Positions 34,615-43,612 of a stretch of 64,000 nt of DNA are shown here, piece by piece. The first letter of the stretch is position 1. Every line of letters starts with the position of its first letter. The notes under the pieces are model-generated. The model saw only the letters and a program-made list of their open reading frames with translations. It searched no databases and had not been told where the DNA came from. A program made the translations under genes and the position numbers. This stretch comes from Bacillota bacterium (lineage in GTDB: Bacteria; Bacillota; Clostridia; Acetivibrionales; JANLFN01). The stretch lies in contig JAEWTV010000017.1 in the NCBI GenBank assembly GCA_023397675.1, positions 62,001 through 126,000 of the forward strand, in the 5' to 3' direction.

Positions 34615-36327
34615 TTATCTCGCACAGCATCCAGGAGCACTGTTGGAACTGCTGTTTGCCTCATTAATATCACTGTTTGAAACATTGGAAACATCTGGAA
34701 CAACTTTAACAACACTTGATATCATACCCATTGAGCATGTATATGATATATTCCCTTCTGAATCGGGTGTAAACTCAATTATATTATCTCCCGGTTCAAG
34801 CTGTTTAACAATATCGAGTTTGGGAATAACAAGAGTACCATTACATCCGTTAATATCACTGCCGTCGGCCTTTATATCCCACTTTACAGGAATACCCTTC
34901 TGTACAATTATTGGCGTATAGCTATTTGATAAAAGTTTGGTATTTATGACTTGTACATCGCCCTCTATCTTTGCTACGTTTTCAGTGCCTACAGATTGAG
35001 GTGCGGCATAAGCAACCAGGTTAACACCTGAAAGGTTAAGACCCCTGTTGACCATTATAATTCCAAGAATTAAAACCAGTGCAGCGCTGACCTTCATCAT
35101 TTTATGTGTAAACTTGCTGTTGAGCAATGAACCTAATGCACCAAACCCAAACATTAAAGGTACTGTACCAATGCTAAATACAAACATGGATAATGCTCCT
35201 GCGAAGAAGCTTCCTGTACCTAAAGCATACAACTGCATTGATTGCAGCGGACCGCATGGCATCAGGCCATTCAAAAGGCCAACTATCAGAGGTCCCCTTT
35301 GTTTCTTTCCACTATTTATCTTTTTAGCCAGCACTTTTGGCATTCTTGGACTGATTTTTCTAAGCCATGGGAAAATGTTGAGCATATTTAGTCCCATTAT
35401 AACCATAAAAAGTCCGGCCAGCATACCGATTATTCCTTTAGTAGTACTTGAGAAGCTTACAGCAGAGCCTAAAGCTCCCACCAACCCTCCTATAGCAGTG
35501 TAAGAAATGACCCTGCCCAGATTATACATCAGACTCGGCTTAAGTTTTGAAAGCTTGCCATCATTTGTTTCTGCCTGCTTGTAGGAAACACACTGTGAAA
35601 GGTTAATACCACCGCACATTGCGACACAGTGTATTGATGTTATTAAGCCAACAACAAATAGTATTCCATAACCCATTGACTGGTTAATCTGAGGAATAAA
35701 GCTGAAATTAAAGCCAATTGTATTATTTATGATAACGTAAGCAGCTAGGATAATTATACCTATTCCCAAAAACTGATTTATCTGTGATTTTTTCTTTACT
35801 GATTCTTTGTTATCAGGCTTGCCGTTGCTGGTTTGCATGGCATTATTCCAGGGCTTGTTAGTTATGGAGAAACCAAGCTTTTCTATTTCTAAAGCAATCT
35901 GTTCTAGTGTAATAGCATTTGAATCATACGTTACATAAACATTTGAGCTGCTGAACATTACATTAACATCTATTACCCCATCCAGCTTCTTAATATGGCC
36001 CTCAATTTTCGCTTCACAATCAAATCCCGACATACCTTTGACCTGAAGCACCTTACGCATTATGCTCTTTGGTTTATTATCTTTTATAGGGGCATGTTCC
36101 TTCGTCTTATTTTTAATAGTATAGCCAAGCTGTTCTATAGACCCAATAATTCTGTCAAGTGTCAGTACACTGGAATCGTAGCTTATATTAACTATGGCAT
36201 TAGAGTATGAAGCATTTACTTTGGTTACACCATTAAGCTTCCTTAATACATTTTCTATACGGAGTTCGCACCCTGAGCAGGTCATTCCCTCCACCTGCAG
36301 CTTAACAATTGTTATATTGCTTTCCAT
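34615..36327 (-). CDS. HMA-HMA-TauE/SafE (DsbD-like)-cupredoxin fusion protein
   Basis: A 570-residue membrane protein probably handling copper. Residues 5-72 are an HMA domain with the metal pair in GMTCSGC. Residues 90-155 are a second HMA fold in which the motif reads GMSGFDC, so one metal Cys is missing. Residues 185-440 are six or so helices of the TauE/SafE (UreH-like) family with HCVAMCGG and NGLMPCGPLQ. Residues 455-550 are a small cupredoxin-like domain with Cys in INGCNGT and YTCSMGM. The chain ends in CCAR. AGGAGG lies five bases before the ATG. It leads the copper module. Confidence 0.85.
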   Translation of the reverse strand: MESNITIVKLQVEGMTCSGCELRIENVLRKLNGVTKVNASYSNAIVNISYDSSVLTLDRIIGSIEQLGYTIKNKTKEHAPIKDNKPKSIMRKVLQVKGMSGFDCEAKIEGHIKKLDGVIDVNVMFSSSNVYVTYDSNAITLEQIALEIEKLGFSITNKPWNNAMQTSNGKPDNKESVKKKSQINQFLGIGIIILAAYVIINNTIGFNFSFIPQINQSMGYGILFVVGLITSIHCVAMCGGINLSQCVSYKQAETNDGKLSKLKPSLMYNLGRVISYTAIGGLVGALGSAVSFSSTTKGIIGMLAGLFMVIMGLNMLNIFPWLRKISPRMPKVLAKKINSGKKQRGPLIVGLLNGLMPCGPLQSMQLYALGTGSFFAGALSMFVFSIGTVPLMFGFGALGSLLNSKFTHKMMKVSAALVLILGIIMVNRGLNLSGVNLVAYAAPQSVGTENVAKIEGDVQVINTKLLSNSYTPIIVQKGIPVKWDIKADGSDINGCNGTLVIPKLDIVKQLEPGDNIIEFTPDSEGNISYTCSMGMISSVVKVVPDVSNVSNSDINEANSSSNSAPGCCAR

Positions 36328-36428
36328 ATATACCTCCTAATTAACCTTGAACTATCCTTTCTGTTTATAATAGCAATGAAATTTGTAGATATTATGAAGA
36401 TTTATCAATTCATTCAGGAGGTATTTAT

Positions 36429-36479
36429 TTGACTAAAACAAAAGTCCTTTCTACAAGTGATGAAAGAACTCTAATATAA
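36429..36479 (+). other. 16-codon frame with a perfect ribosome site
   Basis: AGGAGG (36416-36421) is followed seven bases later by a TTG that opens a 16-codon frame, LTKTKVLSTSDERTLI, ending at TAA. No family is recognised and no clear promoter or terminator is seen. It may be a small peptide, a gene remnant or chance. Confidence 0.3.
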
Positions 36480-36520
36480 GTTTTTTGATTTTCAAGGAAA
36501 TTTGTTAAACCGAATTTTAA

Positions 36521-36544
36521 AAAGATAGGGCCCTTGCGGGCCCC
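36521..36544 (-). terminator. terminator after the SASP gene
   Basis: GGGGCCC GCAA GGGCCC with a T-rich tail (TATCTTTTT) on the - strand. Confidence 0.85.
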
Positions 36545-36546
36545 AC

Positions 36547-36747
36547 CTAGTCTTTGTCGCTCATATGCTCTTCGGCATACTCTATCATTTTTTTAACCAT
36601 GTTACCGCCGATTTTTCCAGCATCCCTCGCTGTTATATCACCGTTGTCCCCATCCTTTAGTTCTATGCCTTCTTCGGCAGCAACTTCATATTTCAGTTTA
36701 TCAAGTGCGTTTTCAGCTTTAGGTACCAACTTTTTGTTATGTGCCAC
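36547..36747 (-). CDS. alpha/beta-type small acid-soluble spore protein
   Basis: A 66-residue protein that coats and protects DNA in the dormant spore. The family blocks are KLVPKAENALDKLKYEVAAEEGI and, near the C-terminus, DAGKIGGNMVKKMIEYAE; EEGI marks the germination-protease region. The GTG at 36747 has GAGGGG eight bases upstream and gives the usual short N-terminus (MAHNKK); the ATG at 36753 is only two bases from that site. It shows that the organism makes spores. Single-gene unit. Confidence 0.92.
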   Translation of the reverse strand: MAHNKKLVPKAENALDKLKYEVAAEEGIELKDGDNGDITARDAGKIGGNMVKKMIEYAEEHMSDKD

Positions 36748-36861
36748 AAGCATCGCCCCTCTGAAATATATTATCCTTTCGGACATTTAATATTGTTTGC
36801 AATAAAAGAGACAATATCCTTTTGTTAATAAAGATATTTTTTCTAATGTTTTAATAAAACT

Positions 36862-37695
36862 TTAAGCCTTAAATCTATCCTCAATATACTGAATAGCACT
36901 ATCCAGGTAGTTGGTGCCATGTTTTTCTATTTCACCTTTATCACACAATTCTGCTATTAAAGGATCAATAGGTATCTTTCCAAGTACTTTTGTTCCCAAA
37001 TTTTCAGAAATGGTATCAATCTTGCTCTCACCATACAGCCTAATCTCTTTGCCACAGTCAGGACATTTAAGATAACTCATATTCTCAACAATGCCCAGAA
37101 CAGGTATGTTCATCAATTTGGCCATATTGTATGCCTTTTTTACAATAAGCGAAACAAGGTCCTGCGGTGATGTTACAATAATTATGCCATCCAGAGGTAT
37201 AGTTTGAAAAACTGTAAGCGGGACATCCCCTGTTCCCGGAGGCATATCAAGGAATAAATAATCGACATCTCCCCATATAACATCTGTCCAAAACTGCTTT
37301 ACGGTTCCTGCAATTACAGGACCCCTCCATATTACAGGTGCATCCTCCTCTTCAAGTAGAAGGTTTACTGACATTATTCCAATACCATTATGGGTTTTTT
37401 GCGGGTAAATACCGAACTCAGACCCTTCCGCTTTTTTATTTACACCAAATACTTTCGGAATTGATGGTCCTGTAATATCTGCATCAAGGATGCCGACACT
37501 ATAACCCTTCCTGCGCATAGCAACCGCAAGCATGGATGTAACAAGCGACTTACCTACTCCGCCTTTTCCGCTTACAACCCCAATTACCTTCTTTATTGAA
37601 TTAAGTTCATGTGTTTTTTCTATAAAACTCTGCTTTCTGCTTGAACAGTCTTTGGAACAGCTTCCACAATCTGTACTGCTGCAATTTTCACTCAT
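36862..37695 (-). CDS. Mrp/NBP35-family P-loop ATPase, Fe-S cluster carrier
   Basis: A 277-residue ATPase that carries iron-sulfur clusters to target enzymes. Deviant Walker A is GKGGVGKS near residue 43; DADITGPSIP and DMPPGTGD follow. The CPDCG motif near residue 225 is the pair that binds a bridging cluster between two subunits. The N-terminus has additional cysteines (CSSTDCGSCSKDC), a ferredoxin-like extension as in NBP35. GAGGTGG precedes the ATG. Its clients may include the Fe-S radical SAM and anaerobic enzymes of the cell. Confidence 0.9.
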   Translation of the reverse strand: MSENCSSTDCGSCSKDCSSRKQSFIEKTHELNSIKKVIGVVSGKGGVGKSLVTSMLAVAMRRKGYSVGILDADITGPSIPKVFGVNKKAEGSEFGIYPQKTHNGIGIMSVNLLLEEEDAPVIWRGPVIAGTVKQFWTDVIWGDVDYLFLDMPPGTGDVPLTVFQTIPLDGIIIVTSPQDLVSLIVKKAYNMAKLMNIPVLGIVENMSYLKCPDCGKEIRLYGESKIDTISENLGTKVLGKIPIDPLIAELCDKGEIEKHGTNYLDSAIQYIEDRFKA

Positions 37696-37834
37696 ATTTT
37701 TGCCACCTCATAATCTCTTATTCTTATAGTTGTATTAACTCTTTAACTTATTCATTATTATAGACTTAAAACAAAATAAACAGAAGGAATATATTTACTT
37801 CTACCCTAATTAACAAGTACTAAAAGGGAAAAAT

Positions 37835-37863
37835 AAAAGGCCGCTTTATTAAGCAGCCCTTTA
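37835..37863 (-). terminator. terminator after nrdJ
   Basis: On the - strand AAAGGGCTGCTT and AAGCGGCCTTTT pair around AATA, with ATTTTT behind. Confidence 0.85.
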
Positions 37864-37943
37864 TATATAAGGATTTCAAGGATTTGAGTTTTGAAATCAA
37901 GAATTTTATTATTTAACTAATTTATTTAATTTTGCTTTTTAGT

Positions 37944-40292
37944 CTACCCGCATTTCGAGAATCCGCAATTCCTGCATACCACGCAGCCACCTTCATGTTC
38001 CAAAGCCTTACCGCATTCAGGACATGCAGTCATTGTCGCTGCCATATTTTCGTCCTCTTCATTTTCCTTTTCAGGATTCATGCATACATCCTTAGTCGGG
38101 CATGTAGAGCAATTTTCATTTACGCATTTTGCAGTCGGCTTGGGTATATAGTTTTCGCTTGCTGATGTTTCGCTAAGCTCTTCTGCCTTACCGTTCTGAA
38201 GTTTAATAACCTTCTCTATAAGTCTTCCTATTGCATCTGGGCAGGATGTAACTTTGAGACCCTTTTGCCTTATAGTTGACGGACATCTGATACCCTTAAG
38301 CTGTTCTACAATTGCCTTGGCATCAATTCCTGCACGAAGTGCTATTGATACCAGACGGCTTGTAGCTTCAGACTGTGAAGGGCATCCACCAGCACGGCCT
38401 GTATTCGTGAACACTTCACAAATCCCGTATTCATCATAATTAACGGTTATATAAAGGTTACCGCAGCCAATTCTAACCTTTTCGGTAAACCCTGTTGTTA
38501 TGTCAGGCCTTGCCCTTGGAGAAATCCTGTCTGCACTTGCAGCCGTTTCATCAGTAGATTCAGGTTTTTCTTCCTTACCCGATACCTTTCCGATATTAAG
38601 CACCTGCATATCACGGCTTCCATCCCTGTATATAGTTACACCTTTGCAGTTAGATTTATACGCATGTACAAATACTTCCCTTACATCATCCAGGGTTGCT
38701 TCATGGCTTAAATTAACAGTCTTGGATACAGCATTGTCAGTATATTTCTGGAATGAAGCCTGCATTTTTACATGCCACTCGGGAGATATATCATGGGCTG
38801 TAGCAAATACATTCTGCACATCCTTTGGAATCTCGGGAAACCCTTTAGCACTACCTTTCTTTGCTATCCTTCTCATAAGATCATCCGAGTAAAAGCCATC
38901 AATCATGGCAATCTGTTTGAATAAAGGATTAACTTCAAGAAGCTCGTCATTGTCCATAACATTTCTTATATAGGAGATTGCAAATAAAGGTTCAATACCG
39001 CTGGAAACACCGGCGATAATACTTAATGTACCTGTTGGTGCAATGGTGGTAGTTGTCGCATTTCTAACCTTAACCCCAAGTTCCTTATAAATACTGTTAT
39101 CATATTCAGGAAAAACTCCTCTTTCCTTAGAAAGTTCTATCGAAGCTTTCCTTGATTCATCCTGTATAAAGCTCATAACCTTTTCAGCAAGGTTTACAGC
39201 CCTTTGAGAATTATAAGGTATATTAAGCTTGCACAGCATATCCGCCCAGCCCATTACACCCAGGCCAATCTTTCGGGTTCCGCGAGTCATCTTGTCTATT
39301 TCCGGAAGCGGATATTTATTGACCTCAATTACATTGTCAAGGAAATGTACTGCTTTATGAACTACATCCTTAAGCTTATTATAATCAACTTCTGGCTTTC
39401 CGGCCGGATTCTTTATCATAAGGCTTAAGTTAATTGAACCCAGATTGCAGGCTTCATAAGGCAACAGCGGTTGCTCCCCGCAGGGATTTGTGCTTTCAAT
39501 CTGTCCAAGTCCTGGTGTTACATTGTCTTTGTTAAGCCTGTCGATAAATATGATACCCGGCTCACCATTGTTCCAGGCCATATTAACAATCATATCAAAA
39601 ACTTCCCGTGCATTAAGTTTTCCTATAGGCTTTTTTGAATGCGGATCAAATAATTCATAATCCCTTCCTTCCTCAACAGCCTTCATAAACTCTTCAGTAA
39701 TTGCAACACTTATATTAAAGTTGGTAATATCTTTGTTGTCCTGTTTACAAGTAATAAAGTCAAGAATGTCAGGATGGTCTACTCTGAGGATACCCATATT
39801 GGCTCCTCTTCTTGTGCCGCCTTGCTTAACAGCCTCAGTAGCTGCGTTAAATACTTTCATAAAGCTTATGGGTCCACTGGCTACACCGCCTGTTGAATTA
39901 ACTGAAGCCCCCTTTGGTCTCAGTCTCGCAAAGCTAAAACCTGTGCCCCCTCCGCTTTTATGTATCAAAGCAGCATTTTTTATGGTTTCAAATATGCCTT
40001 CCATGGTATCTTCTACAGGAAGGACAAAGCATGCACTAAGCTGCCCTAATGGTCTTCCGGCATTCATAAGAGTTGGCGAATTTGGCAGGAATTCAAGATT
40101 TGTCATAATGTCAAAGAATTCCTTTTCAGTTTTTTGGACTTCAGTTTCAGTAGTATAAGCTGCGTCTGCGGCAGCAACAGCTTTTGCTACTCTTCTGAAC
40201 ATACCTTCAACATCTTCTGTTAATTCTCCTACCTCATCTTTTGAGAGGTATCTTTTCTCCAGTACCCTAATTGCATTTTCAGATAAGTTCAT
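37944..40292 (-). CDS. nrdJ: adenosylcobalamin-dependent (class II) ribonucleoside reductase
   Basis: A 782-residue enzyme that reduces ribonucleotides to deoxyribonucleotides with vitamin B12 instead of a tyrosyl radical, so it works without oxygen. FLPNSPTLMNAG and GQLSACFVLP are substrate motifs; NPCGEQPLLPYEACNLGS holds the active-site cysteines and Glu. The C-terminus ends with a zinc-binding set (CPECGKALEHEGG, CRNCGFSKCG). GGAGG lies seven bases before the ATG. No intein is present. There is no cobalamin riboswitch upstream; an NrdR-type box overlaps the promoter. Confidence 0.95.
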   Translation of the reverse strand: MNLSENAIRVLEKRYLSKDEVGELTEDVEGMFRRVAKAVAAADAAYTTETEVQKTEKEFFDIMTNLEFLPNSPTLMNAGRPLGQLSACFVLPVEDTMEGIFETIKNAALIHKSGGGTGFSFARLRPKGASVNSTGGVASGPISFMKVFNAATEAVKQGGTRRGANMGILRVDHPDILDFITCKQDNKDITNFNISVAITEEFMKAVEEGRDYELFDPHSKKPIGKLNAREVFDMIVNMAWNNGEPGIIFIDRLNKDNVTPGLGQIESTNPCGEQPLLPYEACNLGSINLSLMIKNPAGKPEVDYNKLKDVVHKAVHFLDNVIEVNKYPLPEIDKMTRGTRKIGLGVMGWADMLCKLNIPYNSQRAVNLAEKVMSFIQDESRKASIELSKERGVFPEYDNSIYKELGVKVRNATTTTIAPTGTLSIIAGVSSGIEPLFAISYIRNVMDNDELLEVNPLFKQIAMIDGFYSDDLMRRIAKKGSAKGFPEIPKDVQNVFATAHDISPEWHVKMQASFQKYTDNAVSKTVNLSHEATLDDVREVFVHAYKSNCKGVTIYRDGSRDMQVLNIGKVSGKEEKPESTDETAASADRISPRARPDITTGFTEKVRIGCGNLYITVNYDEYGICEVFTNTGRAGGCPSQSEATSRLVSIALRAGIDAKAIVEQLKGIRCPSTIRQKGLKVTSCPDAIGRLIEKVIKLQNGKAEELSETSASENYIPKPTAKCVNENCSTCPTKDVCMNPEKENEEDENMAATMTACPECGKALEHEGGCVVCRNCGFSKCG

Positions 40293-40343
40293 AGTAAGGC
40301 CTCCAATGAAAACAACTATATTTAGTATAGTATATTTCTCCCA

Positions 40344-40380
40344 GCACAGTATATTGTATCATTTTTAAAAATCAAGTCAA
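40344..40380 (-). promoter_or_regulatory. nrdJ promoter with overlapping NrdR box
   Basis: TTGACT (40380-40375), 16 bases, TACAAT (40358-40353). The 16-mer ATACAATATACTGTGC (40359-40344) matches the NrdR-box consensus at 13 of 16 positions and covers the -10. A weaker similar string lies about 20 bases downstream (40324-40339). Confidence 0.75.
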
Positions 40381-40458
40381 TATTAAAAAGTAACTTTTTT
40401 AATAGTAATTAAGTCCTATTAATTAAGGGATACAATGTATTTTAATAAGTTACTGTAA

Positions 40459-40494
40459 AAAATAAAAGGCCGGGTTATTGACCCCAGCCTTTTT
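40459..40494 (-). terminator. terminator after the glycoside-hydrolase-like gene
   Basis: AAAGGCTGGGGT and ACCCGGCCTTTT pair around a short loop on the - strand, followed by ATTTTTT. Confidence 0.9.
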
Positions 40495-40505
40495 ATTACA
40501 ATATC

Positions 40506-41762
40506 TTATTTTGTTTCAAAGTAATCTGTTTTATATATATTTGCAGGATCCCAAAGTATCCAGCCGTTTGATCCGCCATCATTTGCTGCTTTAATTTGTT
40601 CCTTTACCTGTGCAGGACCATATTTCTGTTTATACCCTGCCGGCAGATAACTTGCTGTAAATGCCTGTAGGTAAGGCCTGATCTTTGCTTTATAATCAGA
40701 CACTGCAGATATCTTTGACATCGTTCTAAGCATTGTATTGTAGACCACTTTGTATGGTTCAAGATCAGGAGCTGTAAATTTAATCCCGTTAATCTCCTGC
40801 CCCACCCCATTATGCATTGCACCTGTTTTTGAAGCATTAGCAAAGTGTGATGGATAAATCATAGGACTTACATAATCGATGTCTTTTCCAACTCTTTCAA
40901 TAATTTGTCCTATTGCTTCACCGTCTGACTGGCTTTCACATATAATTGCAAAAACATCGGCAGATACCTTTATGTCTTTTTTATGAAGTTCATCTGACGC
41001 TTTTTTAAGGAATTCTGAAATAATATCTGCCTTTGGAGATATTTGACCATAACTTACCTGTTTTGATGTTGCATCAGGAAATCTTACGTAGTCAAATTGT
41101 ATTTCATCAAAGCCTTTATCTGCTGCTTCTTTTGCTATATCAATATTATATTGCTGGGCTTCTTCAGAAAAAGGCAGTATCCATCTTAAACCGTTATCAT
41201 CTGTAAATGCCTGGCCATTTACTCTTTTTACAGCCAAATCAGATCGCTTCTGCCCAAGATAATTATCTCTAAAGCATACTACTCTGCCTATTACATAAAT
41301 ATTATTTTCATGAAGCTTTTTAATTACTTCCTCAGGGTTATACTTTTTATCGATTGCATTTATATTTTTTACTGCTTCAATATTTGAAGCATAATTTACC
41401 TTACCGCTTTCTTTAACATCAATTACAACGGCATTTAGATTTGTAGTTTTTGTAAGTTCAATTATATGATCAATTGTTTTGGGTATTCCGGCTGAATCAC
41501 CACTAAGATATACTGCTCTAACAGGATCTACTTTTAATCTCTTAGGTCCTTCAACAGTATTTTGTTGTGCAGTGCTTGTCTGGTTACTAGTCGTTGCTGT
41601 AGTATTCTGATTAGTTGATGAAGTGCTTATAGTGCTTTTCCCAGGATTTTCCCCCACCTTATTGTTGTTCTTACCTTTTGTAAGAAAATAAATACCTAAA
41701 AGTGCCACAACCAATACTGCTGTAATAACTAAAACAATCGGTATCTTATTTCTGTTTCTCAT
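40506..41762 (-). CDS. membrane-anchored putative glycoside hydrolase (DUF4015)
   Basis: A 418-residue protein with an N-terminal membrane anchor (about residues 8-27), a low-complexity Thr/Ser/Asn/Gln linker (about 38-75) and a TIM-barrel-like domain of the DUF4015/COG1306 family. VVIDVKESGKVNYAS, FDEIQFDYVRFPD and ADVFAIICES are the family blocks, with conserved Asp/Glu residues that could be catalytic. Its natural sugar is not known. AAAGGAG lies four bases before the ATG at 41762. Single-gene unit. Confidence 0.85.
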   Translation of the reverse strand: MRNRNKIPIVLVITAVLVVALLGIYFLTKGKNNNKVGENPGKSTISTSSTNQNTTATTSNQTSTAQQNTVEGPKRLKVDPVRAVYLSGDSAGIPKTIDHIIELTKTTNLNAVVIDVKESGKVNYASNIEAVKNINAIDKKYNPEEVIKKLHENNIYVIGRVVCFRDNYLGQKRSDLAVKRVNGQAFTDDNGLRWILPFSEEAQQYNIDIAKEAADKGFDEIQFDYVRFPDATSKQVSYGQISPKADIISEFLKKASDELHKKDIKVSADVFAIICESQSDGEAIGQIIERVGKDIDYVSPMIYPSHFANASKTGAMHNGVGQEINGIKFTAPDLEPYKVVYNTMLRTMSKISAVSDYKAKIRPYLQAFTASYLPAGYKQKYGPAQVKEQIKAANDGGSNGWILWDPANIYKTDYFETK

Positions 41763-41884
41763 AATTCTCCTTTTAACAACAAAATGTAATACTTTAAATT
41801 TATCAGAAATTAAGACTAAAAACAATATATGTATGTTTGGTTTTTTTATACTTATATCAAAACATTTGTTTTTAAGTATATTAA

Positions 41885-41913
41885 AAAAGGAAAGGTATAT
41901 TTACCTTTCCTTT
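41885..41913 (-). terminator. terminator of the tRNA-Asn gene
   Basis: AAAAGGAAAGGTA and TACCTTTCCTTTT pair directly behind the CCA end, with a T-run on the - strand. Confidence 0.9.
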
Positions 41914-41989
41914 TGGCTCCTCAAGTAGGACTCGAACCTACGACCCTGCGGTTAACAGCCGCATGCTCTACCAACTGAGCTATTGAGGA
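41914..41989 (-). tRNA. tRNA-Asn (GTT), with encoded CCA
   Basis: 76 bases on the - strand. The acceptor TCCTCAA pairs with TTGAGGA, discriminator G and CCA are encoded. The D arm is GCTCAGTTGGTAGAGC, the anticodon loop CTGTTAA gives GTT, and the T arm contains GGTTCGAGTCC. All four stems close. It stands alone and ends at its own terminator. Confidence 0.97.
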
Positions 41990-42134
41990 AAGTATAACGG
42001 TAGTGTGTTTGTTCAACACATATAATATTATACTTATGCACCCCTATCAGGTCAATAGCTTTTTTTTGCTTTTAAACTTCTTAATTCAATTTATTAAGTT
42101 AATCCTTTATATATCATGCTCTTTTGCAATCTAA

Positions 42135-42368
42135 CTAGTGTTTTCTACCGTATTGCAGCAACATTTCTCTTAATTTTGTAGCATGCATACCTTCATCTTC
42201 AGCAAATTTCTTAAATACTTCCTTTACATTATCTTCTTCAATCCTTTTAGAATTCATTTCAAAGTCCCTTACCATTTCCATTGAGTTCTGCCACAGTCTC
42301 AGAATCCTGTCATATGTGGTTATCATAATCTCATTGTCATTTGTTTCATCATATCTTAAAGTTTCCAT
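42135..42368 (-). CDS. small helical protein, possibly ferritin/rubrerythrin-like
   Basis: A 77-residue, strongly charged, all-helical protein. YDRILRLWQNSMEMVRDFEMN and EVFKKFAEDEGMHATKLREML look like two antiparallel helices; the E..GMHA pattern recalls the metal-binding helices of ferritin-like proteins, but too few ligands are present for a full site. I do not assign a function. AAGGAG lies nine bases before the ATG. It sits between the tRNA-Asn and rpoD genes as its own unit. Confidence 0.65.
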   Translation of the reverse strand: METLRYDETNDNEIMITTYDRILRLWQNSMEMVRDFEMNSKRIEEDNVKEVFKKFAEDEGMHATKLREMLLQYGRKH

Positions 42369-42475
42369 TATATTATCACTCCTTATTTAAGCTTAATTCT
42401 GTTATATGATTTATTTTTGCATAAATAAGGTTAATTATTCTAAACAAGATTTATTTGTAATGCCAATTAATGCAA

Positions 42476-42506
42476 AAGAAAAAACTCGATGTTTTATCGA
42501 GTTTTA
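42476..42506 (-). terminator. rpoD terminator
   Basis: AAAACTCGAT AAAAC ATCGAGTTTT followed by TTCTTTT on the - strand; the stem includes the rpoD stop codon. Confidence 0.9.
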
Positions 42507-43583
42507 ATCGAGGTAATCCTTTAATTTTTTACTTCTGCTTGGGTGGCGAAGCTTTCTTAACGCCTTGGCTTCAATCTGCCTTATTCTTTCTCTTGTAACG
42601 TTAAACTCCTTACCAACCTCTTCAAGTGTTCTTGCTCTTCCGTCGTCTAGCCCGAATCTAAGGCGTAGAACCTTTTCTTCTCTGGCAGTCAAGGTATCAA
42701 GCACATCTATAAGCTGCTCTTTTAAGAGCGTAAATGCTGCTGCTTCTGACGGAGCCGGTGCATCATCATCAGGTATGAAATCTCCCAGATGACTGTCTTC
42801 CTCCTCACCTATAGGTGTTTCGAGAGAAACTGGTTCCTGTGAAATTTTCATTATTTCACGAACTTTATCAACCGACATATTCATTTCCTTGGCAATTTCT
42901 TCAGGCTGCGGCTCTCTGCCCAGTTCCTGCAAAAGCTGCCTTGAAACTCTTATAAGCTTATTAATTGTTTCAACCATATGAACAGGTATTCTTATTGTTC
43001 TAGCCTGGTCTGCTATTGCCCTTGTAATAGCTTGTCTGATCCACCATGTAGCATATGTGCTGAACTTGTATCCCTTACGGTAATCAAACTTTTCAACAGC
43101 TTTTATAAGACCAAGGTTTCCTTCCTGTATAAGATCGAGGAACAGCATGCCTCTTCCGACATAACGTTTTGCTATGCTGACTACCAAACGAAGATTGGCC
43201 TCAGCAAGCCTGCGTTTGGCTTCATTGTCCCCGTTTTCCATGTTCTTTGCAAGTTCTATTTCTTCATCAGCAGATAAAAGGGGCACTTTTCCAATTTCTT
43301 TAAGATACATCCTTACAGGATCATCTATACTAATACCTTCAGGTACTGAAATGTCGTAATCCTCTTCAGTAAGCTGGATATCTTCCATTTCAGCTTCAAT
43401 GTCACCTACAATGTCAATACCCATGTTCTCAAGGGTTTCGTATATCTTTTCAACCTGATCGGGTTCAAGTTCTATTTCTTCAAAAGCATCCATTATTTCC
43501 TTATAGGTAAGCATTCCCTTACCCTTGCCTTTTTCTATAAGTTCCTTCAGGATTACTTTTCTTGTATCGTTATTGGCCTTCAC
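42504..43583 (-). CDS. rpoD: primary sigma factor (sigma-A/sigma-70)
   Basis: A 359-residue housekeeping sigma factor. The N-terminal acidic region 1.1 (about 1-75) is followed by region 1.2 ([17 protein letters not shown]), the -10-binding region 2 ([20 protein letters not shown], then [11 protein letters not shown]) and region 4 with the -35 helix ([20 protein letters not shown]). The start is a GTG with AAGGAGGGGG six bases upstream. It follows dnaG by 29 bases in the classic dnaG-rpoD order. Confidence 0.97.
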   Translation of the reverse strand: MKANNDTRKVILKELIEKGKGKGMLTYKEIMDAFEEIELEPDQVEKIYETLENMGIDIVGDIEAEMEDIQLTEEDYDISVPEGISIDDPVRMYLKEIGKVPLLSADEEIELAKNMENGDNEAKRRLAEANLRLVVSIAKRYVGRGMLFLDLIQEGNLGLIKAVEKFDYRKGYKFSTYATWWIRQAITRAIADQARTIRIPVHMVETINKLIRVSRQLLQELGREPQPEEIAKEMNMSVDKVREIMKISQEPVSLETPIGEEEDSHLGDFIPDDDAPAPSEAAAFTLLKEQLIDVLDTLTAREEKVLRLRFGLDDGRARTLEEVGKEFNVTRERIRQIEAKALRKLRHPSRSKKLKDYLD

Positions 43584-43612
43584 CTAGTTCCCCCTCCTTT
43601 CTTCTGAAAATG

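Noticed and set aside
37944..40292. Intein inside the ribonucleotide reductase
   Set aside because: At 782 residues the length is normal and the substrate motifs are uninterrupted.
40293..40500. Cobalamin riboswitch before nrdJ
   Set aside because: The 200-base gap is too short and has no B12-box; it holds a promoter, an NrdR-type box and the terminator of the neighbouring gene.
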